In this document: one piece after another, positions 37,353 to 47,310 of the stretch
How the letters are laid out: every line of letters begins with the position of its first letter
How positions within the stretch are numbered: the first letter of the stretch is position 1
DNA from: Sabethes cyaneus
Lineage: Eukaryota > Arthropoda > Insecta > Diptera > Culicidae
Direction: 5' to 3'
DNA: 64,000 bases
NCBI RefSeq assembly: GCF_943734655.1
Contig: NC_071355.1
Coordinates: 206,576,939 to 206,640,938, forward strand
The notes under the pieces: generated by a model
Databases searched by the model: none
Told to the model about the DNA's origin: nothing
What the model saw: only the letters and a program-made list of their open reading frames with translations
Position numbers and translations under genes: made by a program

Positions 37353-37911
37353 ACAACCTTTAAAATTATGCCACGGATGTGACTCGAAAACTGCCTGTCC
37401 GATCCGATGTGTCGCAAGCTAGCTGCTTGCAGATGTGCTGCCAATGAAAGCCGCTGGCCGAATGACGATGCGCAGTAGAAGGCATAGCAGCCAAAACCAT
37501 ATCGTTCACTGGCGGATGAGTCGATGGATTCTTCGGTGTGTTGGCGTCTTGCTTGGTGAATTTAGATGTCTTCGTTTCCTTATCCGGGAAAGCAGCAATA
37601 GTTGTAGCTCTAGAATTTTCTATCGGATTCTACAGGGCGTAAATTAACCACAACCATAAGGGAGCTTAACCCATAGCTCATTTCGTATATATTTCTGTCA
37701 TCTGTGCTAGGGAAGCACTGACGAGGGAAGGCAAAAATATGAAAATAATTCAATTTTTCAATGACACGCATTGAAAATCAATTATTTTCTATATTTTCAA
37801 TCGATTTTCCGATCAATTGGTGTAAATATCTTGAAAATCCATTGAAAATTGACTGAATTATAAGCCGAAGCGTAAAAACGCATTTCCACATTGATGACGT
37901 CATTTCCAACA
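37353..37911. other. Unrecognised segment
   Basis: Contains one 70-codon frame (37435-37647, plus) of no recognisable similarity. The surrounding sequence shows no terminal repeats. Nothing further can be supported. Confidence 0.3.
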
Positions 37912-38171
37912 ACCAATCACGAAGCGAGAATTCTGGTAAAACATAGGATAATTACTTTCAATTTTTCAATAGTTCATTATCAAGAATTCATACTTTTATT
38001 CATTTGGGCCAATTCTTAGAAGATTTTCCAATCGATTGGTGTAAGAATATTGAAAATCGGTCGGGAAACCACTAAGCTATTAGCGTTCAAAACCTGATCA
38101 TTTTTCGAGAAAGATTTTTTGGAATTATCCCCTATACCAGCTACCTTCCTGAAAGACGTAGTCCTACGTCA
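37912..38171 (+). mobile_element. Family X element, right end
   Basis: Third copy of the right-end block, from CACGAAGCGAGAATTCTGG to GACGTAGTCCTACGTC. It directly precedes the 3' flank of the intact LINE. Confidence 0.75.
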
Positions 38172-38235
38172 AAAGCGTACATGGCCTTTGGGCAATGTAG
38201 ACGAGCAATTGGCAACTCTTGGTGACTTAAACTGT

Positions 38236-41200
38236 TATTATTATTATTATTATTATTATATATTATAATTCATCGAACACATAGGTCTACATAAATTAAC
38301 TTACAACTATTTAAATCGTCAAAATTGAAACAAGTACAATCGGTTTCTGAATACATTGATATCAACATTAAAGTCAAATTGGCCAAACACAAAATTAAAA
38401 ACTACACACATTCCTCTAATGGGTTCGTTCTGCGCGTACGCGGTTCGATGAAAGTCTAGCCTGAGAAATTGCCGGAGCCGGAAGTTTCGGGGAACAGCGT
38501 TCACATTAATCTGCCTCAAAATTTCAGGAGCATCTATGTCGCCTTTCAATAGTTTTCCAATGAACACAGCTCTTGCAATGTCGCGCCTTTTCTCCAAAGT
38601 ATTCATGCCAAGCAGAGCACATCGACTTTCGTAAGGTGGCAGGTCGTTGGGACTATTCCAAGGCAAAAACCTCAAAGCGTAGCGAATAAATTTTTTCTGA
38701 ACAGCTTCGATCCGTTTGATCCAGATATCATGATATGGACTCCACACCACGGCTGCCGTTTCGAGTATTGACCGCACAAGCGAGAAGTACAGTGACCTCA
38801 GACAGTACGGATCGTTAAATTCCTTAGAGATCCTGAAGATAAATCCAAGGTTCCGATTAGCCTTTGTTACAATATAAGAGTAGTGGTCTCTAAACGAAAG
38901 TTGTGTGTCGAGCAGTATTCCGAGGTCCTTGAAGGTTGAGACTCTATCGATCAACTCATTCCCAATCCTGTACTGCCAGTGCAGTGGATTCTTTTTACGA
39001 GAGTAAGAGATAATTGCACATTTTTTCACGCTGATTTCCATGCGATTCGCAGAACACCAATCTACAAACAAGTCTATCATCCATTGTAGCTGCTTGCAAT
39101 CCTCAATAGACTTCACCCTTAAGTAAATTTTCAGGTCATCAGCGTAAAACATCCTGCATCCAGTGGGTATAGCGAAACAAACATCGTTGATGAATATAGA
39201 GAAAAGTAGCGGTCCAAGGTTACTACCCTGTGGTACACCAGAATCACTTCCAAAATCATTCGATTCGTGGGATCCCAGTTTCACACGCATTCGTCGATTG
39301 GCAAGATATGATGTTACCCACTGCACAAAGCTAGCTGGAGCACCTAACCGGTCGATTTTGGCGACTAAAATCTTATGATTGACTCTGTCAAACGCTGATT
39401 TCAGATCCGTGTAGACGGTATCAACCTGGATACCTTCGTCCATACTCACCATACAATGTGACGTGAATTGTACTAAGTTTGTGGAAATAGATCTTGCAGG
39501 AAAGAAGCCGTGCTGATCGGTTGAAATATACGATTTAACGGCTTGTATAAGCTGCTTACTGATTAGCGTTTCTAACAGCTTGGATCCTGCGCTTAGTGAT
39601 GTTATGCCACGGTAATTAGAGATATTCCGCTTTTCTCCCTTCTTAAACACTGGAAACATGATCGAGCTCTTCCAACGGTCCGGAAATGTAGATTGGCTTA
39701 CTGAACGGTTGCAGATGAAACGCAATGGTTCGCAGAGAGCTTCCGCACATCTTCTCAAAACAAGCGTAGGGATTCCATCAGGCCCTGCAGCAGCGGACGG
39801 TTTAATTCCTCTGATAGCAGCTTCAATATCCATGTTGGAGAACTGACCCACGTGGAAGTCCAGCACATCAAAGGGCGTATTTTGCAAAGCGCTCTCAACT
39901 TGTTGATTGCTGATGAATTCTCCGTCAAACACGCTCGAAAAGTGCTTTGCAAACAAATTGCATATGCTGTCGACTGAATCTGCATGCTCTTCACCAAGAA
40001 ACATAGTGGACGGGAGACCACTTTCCTTGCGTTTGTCGTTAACGAATGCCCAGAAAAGTTTTGGGTTATTTTTGAGATTTGTTTGTGTACGCCGAACATA
40101 CCTAGCATACAGTGCACGGTTATAACTTTTATATCTAGTGCTCGCTGTCGCGAACACACGTTGAGCAAAGGCATTTCGATTTCTAGAATATCTCCGGAGC
40201 GCGACGGCTCTTTCGCGTTTTAATTTTCTCAGTGTACCGTTTGACCAGGGTGGCTTCCGTCGTGGTCGGGGAGGCGGAACGTAAATTCGAAACAGTTGGG
40301 TAAGAATTGATATCAAAAGTTCCACAGAATCATTGACATTCGCCGCTGCATACAATGGAGACCAATCAACAGCTGAGATGGCTTCGTTAAGAGATTCGAA
40401 ATCAGCACGTTTAAAATCGAATTCTCTGTCGTCGTCTAAATCCTCGAAATGAACCGGAGCGACACACGAGAGAGCAGCATAGAGAGGAGGATGCTGCGGG
40501 TCGATGCGGGTTAAGGGCTCAACGGATTCCGAAAGTTCACAACACGGTGCAGCATCTTCATCTACGAAAAGAAGATCCAGTGTTCTACCATTCACATTTT
40601 TAACCGCATTCAGTTGCTTGAAATTCAGTACAGAAAGTCCGTCTAGGAGGACTACGCTGGACGTTGAGAACGTTGATTTAAGCGGATCTGGGAACACTAT
40701 GTTGGCGGCACCCGAGTCGGACCATGTTAAACCGGGCTGATTAAAGTCACCAAACAACAAGTGCATATCAGTCATTCCAGAGGAGTTTACAACAGCGTCA
40801 ACTGAGTTAATAAGCCTTCTAATTACGTCTACTTCAACTGCGAGATCAGGCGGGACGTATGCTACACCAACATGTATTGTTCTTCCATTCCCATCTATGT
40901 TTATCCACAACTGCTCGATATCTTCATCAACTCGAACTGTAGAGCGAGAAAAAATTAGCCGATTACGGACCGCAATCAAAACCCCGCCACCTCTTAATTT
41001 TCCAGACCGTATGGGGTCACGATCTTTACGAAAAACAGTGTACTCCTGACCGAAAAGCTGAGCTGATTGAATCTCACTATTCAGCCAGGTTTCCGTTAGA
41101 ACGATAACGTCATACTCAGCATCAGATGCAGCAACATAAAAATCTTCCACTTTGGTTCGCAGCCCTCTAGTGTTTTGATAATAGAAGCCGATTGTAGTGC

Positions 41201-41618
41201 TTTGAAGAAGTCGGGAACAAGCAGGGTCTGCCGAAGACGAGAGCAAAGCTGGCGTAGTTGTGATATTTGATGTGCGATTCTGGAATCGTCGATATTCATT
41301 CAATGGGGGTGCAGCACCTTGCGTAGCTTCGGCTAAACATATACTATTTTGCAATTTACCTGAACAAACAAAGCGGTGCTCCACCGAAGAATTGTCAAGT
41401 GCAAGGGGTAACGTTGCTGCGGTTCGAATTGGATCCATTAAGTTTGGACGAAGTGAAACGACTGACTCAGCGATGATCCCATCGACATCAAGCGGTGAGG
41501 AAGGAGACTCGCCCGATTCAGCATCAAATTTGGGGATTAGAGATGTGCAGCCTTGTTGTTCTGAGCAGTACTGGAATCGTCGAGACTGATTCAATGGGTG
41601 TGCAGTATCTAAACCCAA
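38236..41618 (-). mobile_element. CR1/Jockey-group LINE, 5'-truncated, intact ORF2
   Basis: The minus-strand element has an open ORF2, a short 3' UTR (38318-38262) and an (AAT)n tail at 38236-38261. The 5' side ends abruptly at 41618, where a different repeated sequence begins, so ORF1 and the promoter are absent. The lack of stops or frameshifts over more than 3.3 kb suggests a young insertion. Confidence 0.85.
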
Positions 41619-41642
41619 ATGTGTTTTTAGCCCTAACCTCAT
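38319..41642 (-). CDS. LINE ORF2: endonuclease plus reverse transcriptase, 1,107 aa
   Basis: This protein would nick target DNA and copy its own RNA at the nick (target-primed reverse transcription). Residues about 150-400 are an apurinic-type endonuclease: FYYQNTRGLRTK, VIVLTETWLN, GGGVLIAVRN, LLFGDFNQPGL and a HPPL motif in place of the usual SDH. Residues about 590-860 are the reverse transcriptase: NYRGITSLSAGSKLLE, QHGFFPARS, TDLKSAFDRVNH, GVPQGSNLGPLLFSIFIND and FYADDLKIYL, so the catalytic aspartates are all present. No RNase H domain. The first eight codons, including the ATG, lie in unrelated repeat DNA (41619-41642), so this start is accidental; translation of the native protein would have begun elsewhere. 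A CR1/Jockey-group assignment is from motif style, not a search. Confidence 0.9.
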   Translation of the reverse strand: MRLGLKTHLGLDTAHPLNQSRRFQYCSEQQGCTSLIPKFDAESGESPSSPLDVDGIIAESVVSLRPNLMDPIRTAATLPLALDNSSVEHRFVCSGKLQNSICLAEATQGAAPPLNEYRRFQNRTSNITTTPALLSSSADPACSRLLQSTTIGFYYQNTRGLRTKVEDFYVAASDAEYDVIVLTETWLNSEIQSAQLFGQEYTVFRKDRDPIRSGKLRGGGVLIAVRNRLIFSRSTVRVDEDIEQLWINIDGNGRTIHVGVAYVPPDLAVEVDVIRRLINSVDAVVNSSGMTDMHLLFGDFNQPGLTWSDSGAANIVFPDPLKSTFSTSSVVLLDGLSVLNFKQLNAVKNVNGRTLDLLFVDEDAAPCCELSESVEPLTRIDPQHPPLYAALSCVAPVHFEDLDDDREFDFKRADFESLNEAISAVDWSPLYAAANVNDSVELLISILTQLFRIYVPPPRPRRKPPWSNGTLRKLKRERAVALRRYSRNRNAFAQRVFATASTRYKSYNRALYARYVRRTQTNLKNNPKLFWAFVNDKRKESGLPSTMFLGEEHADSVDSICNLFAKHFSSVFDGEFISNQQVESALQNTPFDVLDFHVGQFSNMDIEAAIRGIKPSAAAGPDGIPTLVLRRCAEALCEPLRFICNRSVSQSTFPDRWKSSIMFPVFKKGEKRNISNYRGITSLSAGSKLLETLISKQLIQAVKSYISTDQHGFFPARSISTNLVQFTSHCMVSMDEGIQVDTVYTDLKSAFDRVNHKILVAKIDRLGAPASFVQWVTSYLANRRMRVKLGSHESNDFGSDSGVPQGSNLGPLLFSIFINDVCFAIPTGCRMFYADDLKIYLRVKSIEDCKQLQWMIDLFVDWCSANRMEISVKKCAIISYSRKKNPLHWQYRIGNELIDRVSTFKDLGILLDTQLSFRDHYSYIVTKANRNLGFIFRISKEFNDPYCLRSLYFSLVRSILETAAVVWSPYHDIWIKRIEAVQKKFIRYALRFLPWNSPNDLPPYESRCALLGMNTLEKRRDIARAVFIGKLLKGDIDAPEILRQINVNAVPRNFRLRQFLRLDFHRTAYAQNEPIRGMCVVFNFVFGQFDFNVDINVFRNRLYLFQF

Positions 41643-41856
41643 CGATACAGTCTAAAAACGAAATAGGGCTTTAGGACCCAATTAAGAAAAGATTTAGAGG
41701 CACTTAAGACCATTAGGCAGCATAATTGCCTTAGTGCATGTTGCTTGTTCTCTATATCTATAACTGCCACTACCGCTACGCTCATTTTTTTCAACTGAAG
41801 CGCCATCTGTGAACAACGACTATAAACTTTGACATCTATTCACCTCTACTGTCAGA
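41619..41856 (-). repeat. 238-bp repeat, perfect inverted match to 47073-47310
   Basis: Compared base by base with the reverse complement of 47073-47310, I find no mismatch. It consists of about 170 bp of unknown sequence (TGACAGTAGAGGTGAATAGA...) plus the first 60 bp of the AATT-flanked element family. It abuts the LINE on one side and the Loa-like LINE on the other. Confidence 0.9.
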
Positions 41857-42283
41857 AACCTGTGTACTGTGTTAAACCCAAATACATACACTGGTTATAC
41901 ACGGTCGTTGTCAGACCAATACTGGCGTATGGTTGTCTTGTATGGTTGCAGAGAGGGGAAGTTGTGACTGTCCAGTCAAAGCTAAAGCATCTTCAAAGGA
42001 TGTGTTTAATGGCAATGTCTGGTGCATTTACTACAACTCTTACTGCCGCCCTAGAAGCTATTTTCAATATTAAACCTCTACACTTCCACCTGAAGCAAGA
42101 GGCACTAATATGTGCTTATCGACTACACGCGATTGACCTTTGACAGTCTGTGGACGGTTCCACTGGTCATACTCGATTGTGGTCGCAAATTGTTGCTGAG
42201 GATAAGTTTGCCCTTGCTCCTAGCGATGTAACGCTCATGCGTACTTTCCCGTATAGGACTTTCTCAAGTGGCTTTCCTCCTAG

Positions 42284-43795
42284 GGGGCCGTGCAATAATT
42301 ACGTATGGGTTTTTTCCTCATTTTTGAACTCCCCCTCCCCCCTATATAAGATTTTGTAAGATTTTGGCCAACCCCCCCTCCCCCCATAAAATAATCTTAG
42401 TAAGATTTTTTAAAACATCAAAACTCAAGTTTTATTTAAAAAGTTAGACATTGAAAGAATATTGAAACAGTCAACAAAGTTTAAACAAGTTTATAAAAAC
42501 CAAAGTTCAAAAAAATTAATAAAAAAACAATATCCATTATCTGTTGTAAATCCCTTTATGGCCCACTCACGAACAGAACGCATTTCAGCATTGAGGTTGT
42601 CAATAAATGTTGGTGTATGCTCAGAAACTCACTAGAGTACACTTAATTCGCATTGATCCACTCTAAATCATCTAAACACGTGTCCTCGTCAAGTAGCGTA
42701 CAAAAAACTTCTTTGCCTCTTCTAGATGACACGCGACATGGTCTTATGTTGGAATTGGCACTCCGTTGCGTATAATGTACAGATCTGTAATGATCACCCG
42801 CGGTTTCCTTTGAAGCAAAATACTGACCCCACTCTGGTCACATGCGGCATTCAAGATCTTTAGGAACAGAAGAACAATACATCCCAAGAAACATTTTTGC
42901 TGTATAGTAGCTTAGCACTAGTTCCATTGGTACAGCTATACATTAGTCGAATAAATTACTTTTAAATAAAAATGTTTCTCGTGATATCATAAGGGATTTT
43001 GTGGCTGCCTTGCGGGATTGGGACTAGCAATTGCAACGAAATATGTTGGAATAATCCAGCTTTCCACGAGCTATTATGGCGGCTGATGGCTACAACTTTC
43101 TGAAGGGCACAGCTCGGTTTGGACATTCAATGCAGGAGCGGTTACTGCGGTTACTATGGAAGCCACTACAGTTGTTTGCGGATTGGTAAACATTGTTTAG
43201 TTTTCGCAGACCAGCCGAAGAGGAATTTAGTTGAAGAGAATCGAATTTTTGTGCTTTCTCAGCTATCATTTTGTGAAATAGTCTTTGCATTGGGTCAATG
43301 TGACAATATTTCAGCAAAGAATAGTTACAAAACTGCGCTTCCGTATAACTAAATTACTTTATTTACATTTTTCCACTCAACCAGCAAACAACCGTAGTGG
43401 TTTCCATAATAACCGCAGTAACCGCTTGAATGTCAAAACCGAGCTGTGCCCTTCAGAAAGTTGTACCCACCAGCCACCCTCATTGCTTGTGGAAAGCTGG
43501 ATAGCATAAACCGATGACATTAGATGGCTCAAGAATAAGTAGCCCAACTACTGTTTCCCTGAGTGGGCAAGGCTAAAATACTCAGCAGGTTGCTACGCCT
43601 TTCCTTGCAGTATGAAGGATTTCGACACTTGCTATTAAAAATGTGAATTGTTCATAATTTTTTTGTGTGAGAAAATCTTACGTAAGAAATGATTAAACCC
43701 CCATCCCCCCCAAATAAGATTTTGTAAGATTTAGCGGAACACCCCCTCCCCCCATTAAGCCTTACGTAATTAGTGCACGGCCTTACGTAATTAGT
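42284..43795. mobile_element. MITE with GGCCGTGCA...TTACGTA ends
   Basis: The left end GGGGGCCGTGCAATAATTAC and the right end TTACGTAATTAGTGCACGGCC are inverted. Inside each end is a C-run block (CTCCCCCTCCCCCC; 'ataagattttgtaagattt' on both sides, inverted or direct). Non-coding. The right boundary is uncertain because the terminal motif is duplicated (43760-43797). A foldback element at 43057-43503 sits inside. Confidence 0.7.
43057..43503. mobile_element. Foldback element nested in the MITE
   Basis: ATCCAGCTTTCCACGAGC ... CTTTCTGAAGGGCACAGCTC on the left pairs with GAGCTGTGCCCTTCAGAAAG ... 'gtggaaagctggat' on the right. The inner arms pair further ('gcggttactgcggttactatgg' against 'ccataataaccgcagtaacc'). 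About 450 bp, non-coding. A half copy is at 30040-30300. Confidence 0.75.
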
Positions 43796-43809
43796 GCAGA
43801 GGAGTGGAT

Positions 43810-44157
43810 TAGAGATGGTCGGGTAGCGGAAAATTTGCCCGAAACCCGTACCCGTACCCGTACCCGCCGGGTTCGGGTATCAAAAAAAAATAATTTGCGG
43901 GTTCGGGTCGGGTACGGGTTCTTAATTTTTGTTTTTGAAACCGGGTACGGGTCGGGTCGGGTATCTCTATTGACCACATTTAACATTAAAGATGGTCGGG
44001 TACCCGGGCCCGTCCCGTACCCGTCGGGTTGCGGTCGGGTTCGGGTATCAGAAATAATAAACTTGCGGGTTCGGGTCGGGTACGGGTTTTTAATTTTATT
44101 CTTGATCGGGTACGGGTCGGGTTCGGGTATTCAAATTTTCATACCCGACCATCTCTA
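43810..44157. mobile_element. hAT MITE built of CGGGTA repeats
   Basis: The ends TAGAGATGGTCGGGTA and TACCCGACCATCTCTA are perfect inverted repeats flanked by the 8-bp duplication GAGTGGAT (43802-43809, 44158-44165). The interior is two units of about 170 bp with alternating GGGTACGGGTCGGGT motifs on one strand and their complement on the other. 348 bp. The frames across it are Arg/Gly/Val/Tyr-rich repeat artefacts. Confidence 0.9.
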
Positions 44158-44273
44158 GAGTGGATGTCAGGCTACATGGAAAGGAAAATTTCCGACTATG
44201 TGGTCTGTTATACCGATGGTTCCTTGTACGAAGGTCGCGCGGGTGCTGGTGTTTACTGCCGTGAGCTGGAATT

Positions 44274-45408
44274 GGGTCCTAAAATTTGTGATAAAAAGAT
44301 GATTTTTTTAGAAGGAACGATAAAGCTTCCCATTATGACTACCAGAGTATAGTTTTTTCTTTTTTAAAAAGATGCAGAGCACTAAAAAATTAAAAAACAA
44401 AAATATTGTAATTTATTCTCCCTTGACATTAGAGATCTTCCTTGACATAACGAAAATAACACGTTTCTGGCAACAATGATAACTTTTTCTCACTGGCAAC
44501 TCTGGTTTGACATTAGAGCAGCTGATCGTTTTGACAGTTACAGCTTCGCAGTTGTCTCTTGTGCTTTGTCTGCGTTTTGCTGGTCGTGAGGAAGTGGAAC
44601 ATCAAATTTGTACTAGTTATCGGATAAAAGTTTTGATTCGGGCAATGTATTCCAATCCATCGATTCACGGTGCTAGACTTTGTCCAAATCTAGTTTGCGC
44701 TAAGAATGACTAAACGATGTCAAACTGATGGCCAACAGTATAATCTCGGTACAATCGACCCCGCAGAACAGTATGAAAAAAAAAAACGCCAACCGAAACT
44801 GGCACCGTATTATCAATCAGATTGGTATGTTCTGCTACTCCGATGTGAATCAGCAGTAGGGCGAACGGCAGACCAAAAATTTCTGTGCGTTTCTAACCAA
44901 ACACGGTCGCATCTCGATGGCGGGTGTTGCATCCGAAAACTGAAGCCATCCACGCTGTGACTAAGTGCAGTCACTACGCTTATTGCTGATTTTGACAAAG
45001 GCCTTAATTAAACTGAGATGACCGGAACCGGAAAATGAGCTGTAAACTCAGAAAATGTTTTAGGTCGCGATTGCCAATCCATTTCCTGACTTTGCAACTT
45101 TTGACTTTTTGACACACTATCACATAAGCGTGAAGGTAAACAAAAAGTTTTCCGTGACATTTCAAGACATACTATGGTTTCTTTTTATAATTTGTGTTGT
45201 CTAGACACCGCTTGACACAACCATGCACAACTATAGTTTGTCTATATAAGGTTGTCCAAATGTTTATTTTTTGTTCAAAATTTCACAAAATTAAGAAAAA
45301 GGTTTTTAACGGCAATAGCCTAAAAATATAAAATTGAATATCAAAATATGTGTTTCTAACCCTAACCTCATCGATTCAAGCTAAAAACGACATAGGGCTT
45401 TAGGACCC
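44274..45408 (-). mobile_element. AATT-flanked TIR element, copy 1
   Basis: The termini GGGTCCTAAA and TTTAGGACCC lie between AATT (44270-44273) and AATT (45409-45412). Removing the element and one AATT rejoins the RNase H reading frame of the surrounding LINE exactly. 1,135 bp, without a convincing transposase; open frames are short. It is the reverse-complement relative of 47250-48424 over much of its length (ends and several internal blocks). Confidence 0.85.
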
Positions 45409-46140
45409 AATTGGAGGAATCCTATTCGTTGGGTAGTTACTTCACCGTTTTTCAAGCTGAAATCTTTGCAATTCTGTGCGGAGCTCAGTTTGCACTTCAA
45501 AAAGAACTGATAGGCAAGATTGTCTACTTCTGTTCTGATAGTCAAGCCACTATAAAAGCCCTTTGTGCGGCTAATTCTAAATCTAAAACAGTCATCGCTT
45601 GCCACACCCAATTAGAAGAACTAAGCATTCTAAATGCCGTTCATCTGGTTTGAGTTCCTGGCCATTCTGGTATAACCGGAAATGAATGGGCTGATGAACT
45701 AGCTAGATCTGGAGCAGAAAAGTCGGTTTTCGGACCGGAACCTGCTGACCAATTGCGGCATGTTAGATAAAACAAAAGATTCGATCTTGGTTTTCATCTC
45801 AACATGAACGTTATTGGGAAAATCTTGAAACTTGTCGTCAAACGAAAAGCTTCATTGTTATGCCTTGTGATAAGGTTGCGAAATTTCTTTTGTAACACTC
45901 AAAGGTAAATTGCAGCATTATTGTCAGATCACTGACTGGTCACTGCAGGCTAAATTATCATATGGCTACGATTCAGCGAGCTGAATCGTTTTATTGTAAT
46001 TTATGTGAATCCGACTACGGTACAATTGTCCTGCAGTAGCACAATTGCGTCATAGGATCTTTGGATCCTACGTCTTAAATGAATCGGACTTTAGGAAACT
46101 AAAATTACGAGACATTTTGATGTTTCTTACCGAAAGCGGT

Positions 46141-46299
46141 ATTGAGCTATACGCTCTTATTTATCATGAGTATACCCCCCAGGGGGTGTACTATTGATAA
46201 GTTAACTACCAAGGATTGCTTGCAGTATCCCATCGGGGGTACAAAAATCTCTCGGTATGTATGTGTTTGTGTGTGTCCAAATTCCTCATCCACCCCTTC
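46141..46299. other. Short unrecognised segment between LINE remnants
   Basis: Contains TACCCCCCAGGGGGTGTA, a 16-bp palindrome at about 46173-46190, and a GT-rich stretch. No coding or repeat assignment. Confidence 0.3.
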
Positions 46300-47034
46300 C
46301 TATTCCTCCTGTTTTCCTCTCGTCCTCATCAGGTAAATGATGACACGGGCAAGATGGGCAAGGCACAAATCATCCACATGATTGTGAGGAACGTGCTGCT
46401 CGAGCCATAGATGCTGATACCTGATTGTGTTTACTGGCGGGACGACGACACTAAGCACACATTTTTGCACAAGGGCTGATATTTCATCCTCAGTCTCAGA
46501 CACATGAGGAGCGATACGCGATAGGTAAAGCCAAAATTTTGCAGCAGGTTGCGGAACGGTATCAACTAATTTTGGAAAATTTTCAATTGATCCTGTTCCG
46601 CTAATCAAATTCGGAAATCCGGTACGCCTAACGGGGGTGTCATTCGGCGAAATGATTCTAGGGCACTTGATTCTACGAATGGCTGTTTCGACCGCAGAAG
46701 CAAGACTCATTAAAAGTTTGTCCGAAATTGATTCGATTACAGTAGCAAATTGGCCTAGTTCATTTTTGATTTCAATCATACAGTTGTTAACTGATTCAGC
46801 GATCGTTGTTAAATCATCGACAGCAGAGTTAGGTGAATTTTGCATCTTCAGGTTTTCAACCGATTTCTTGCATTCAGTGCAGAACCACAGCAAATTCGTC
46901 TACCCATGGACAAAATCCAAATTAGATCGCACCCATCCAAAGCAATTCATGTGTGCGACACAATCACACAGATGACACTTTACTAGGTTTAGGTTCGTGA
47001 TAGGTTAAGAGCATTGGAAGCAAATTTTATCCAT
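46300..47034 (-). pseudogene. LINE ORF1 with PHD-like zinc finger, broken
   Basis: Reading leftward from an ATG at 47034: a Cys-x2-Cys pair, Cys-x2-Cys, His-x2-Cys and a final WFCTEC form a PHD-like finger. It is broken by two in-frame stops (near 47015 and 46900). A helical-looking middle (NNCMIEIKNELGQFATVIES) and a tail with FWLYLSRIAPHVSETEDEIS follow; the tail is typical of ORF1 proteins of CR1-like LINEs. PHD fingers in ORF1 are known for that group. No ORF2 follows it on this strand. It probably derives from the same family as the LINE at 38236-41618. The sequence below 46300 is unrelated. Confidence 0.7.
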
Positions 47035-47072
47035 CTTTGCAAGAAAGCTTTGATGCAAGAACCAAGATTCAG

Positions 47073-47310
47073 TCTGACAGTAGAGGTGAATAGATGTCAA
47101 AGTTTATAGTCGTTGTTCACAGATGGCGCTTCAGTTGAAAAAAATGAGCGTAGCGGTAGTGGCAGTTATAGATATAGAGAACAAGCAACATGCACTAAGG
47201 CAATTATGCTGCCTAATGGTCTTAAGTGCCTCTAAATCTTTTCTTAATTGGGTCCTAAAGCCCTATTTCGTTTTTAGACTGTATCGATGAGGTTAGGGCT
47301 AAAAACACAT
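47073..47310 (+). repeat. 238-bp repeat, perfect inverted partner of 41619-41856
   Basis: Identical to the reverse complement of 41619-41856. The last 61 bp belong to the AATT-flanked element starting at 47250. The first 177 bp are unidentified. Confidence 0.9.

Larger units (their letters stand above)
41857..46140 (+). pseudogene. Loa-like LINE (RT end + RNase H), split by three insertions
   Basis: 41857-42283 encodes the end of a reverse transcriptase (KPKYIHWLYTVVVRPILAYG, LKHLQRMCLMAMSGA, TTTLTAALEAIFNI). 44158-44273 encodes the start of RNase H (DYVVCYTDGSLYEGRAGAGV, first catalytic Asp). 45413-45750 continues it (FQAEIFAILCGAQFAL with the Glu, YFCSDSQATIKAL with the second Asp, then a frameshifted VPGHSGITGNEWADELAR with the His and last Asp). 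The region up to 46140 keeps traces of a C-terminal zinc-finger block (FYCNLCESDYGT). RT followed by RNase H and this finger fits the I/Loa group. Three foreign elements lie at about 42284-43801, 43810-44157 and 44274-45408. Stops and frameshifts are present; dead copy. Confidence 0.85.

Noticed and set aside
44029..44160. Arg/Gly/Val-rich frame resembling a low-complexity protein
   Set aside because: Encoded by the CGGGTA repeats inside a hAT MITE.
44160..45750. RNase H domain as a host gene
   Set aside because: It is continuous with an upstream reverse transcriptase remnant and has stops and frameshifts; it belongs to a Loa-like LINE.
46900..47034. PHD finger as part of a host chromatin gene
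   Set aside because: Two stop codons and an ORF1-type tail indicate a LINE-derived pseudogene.
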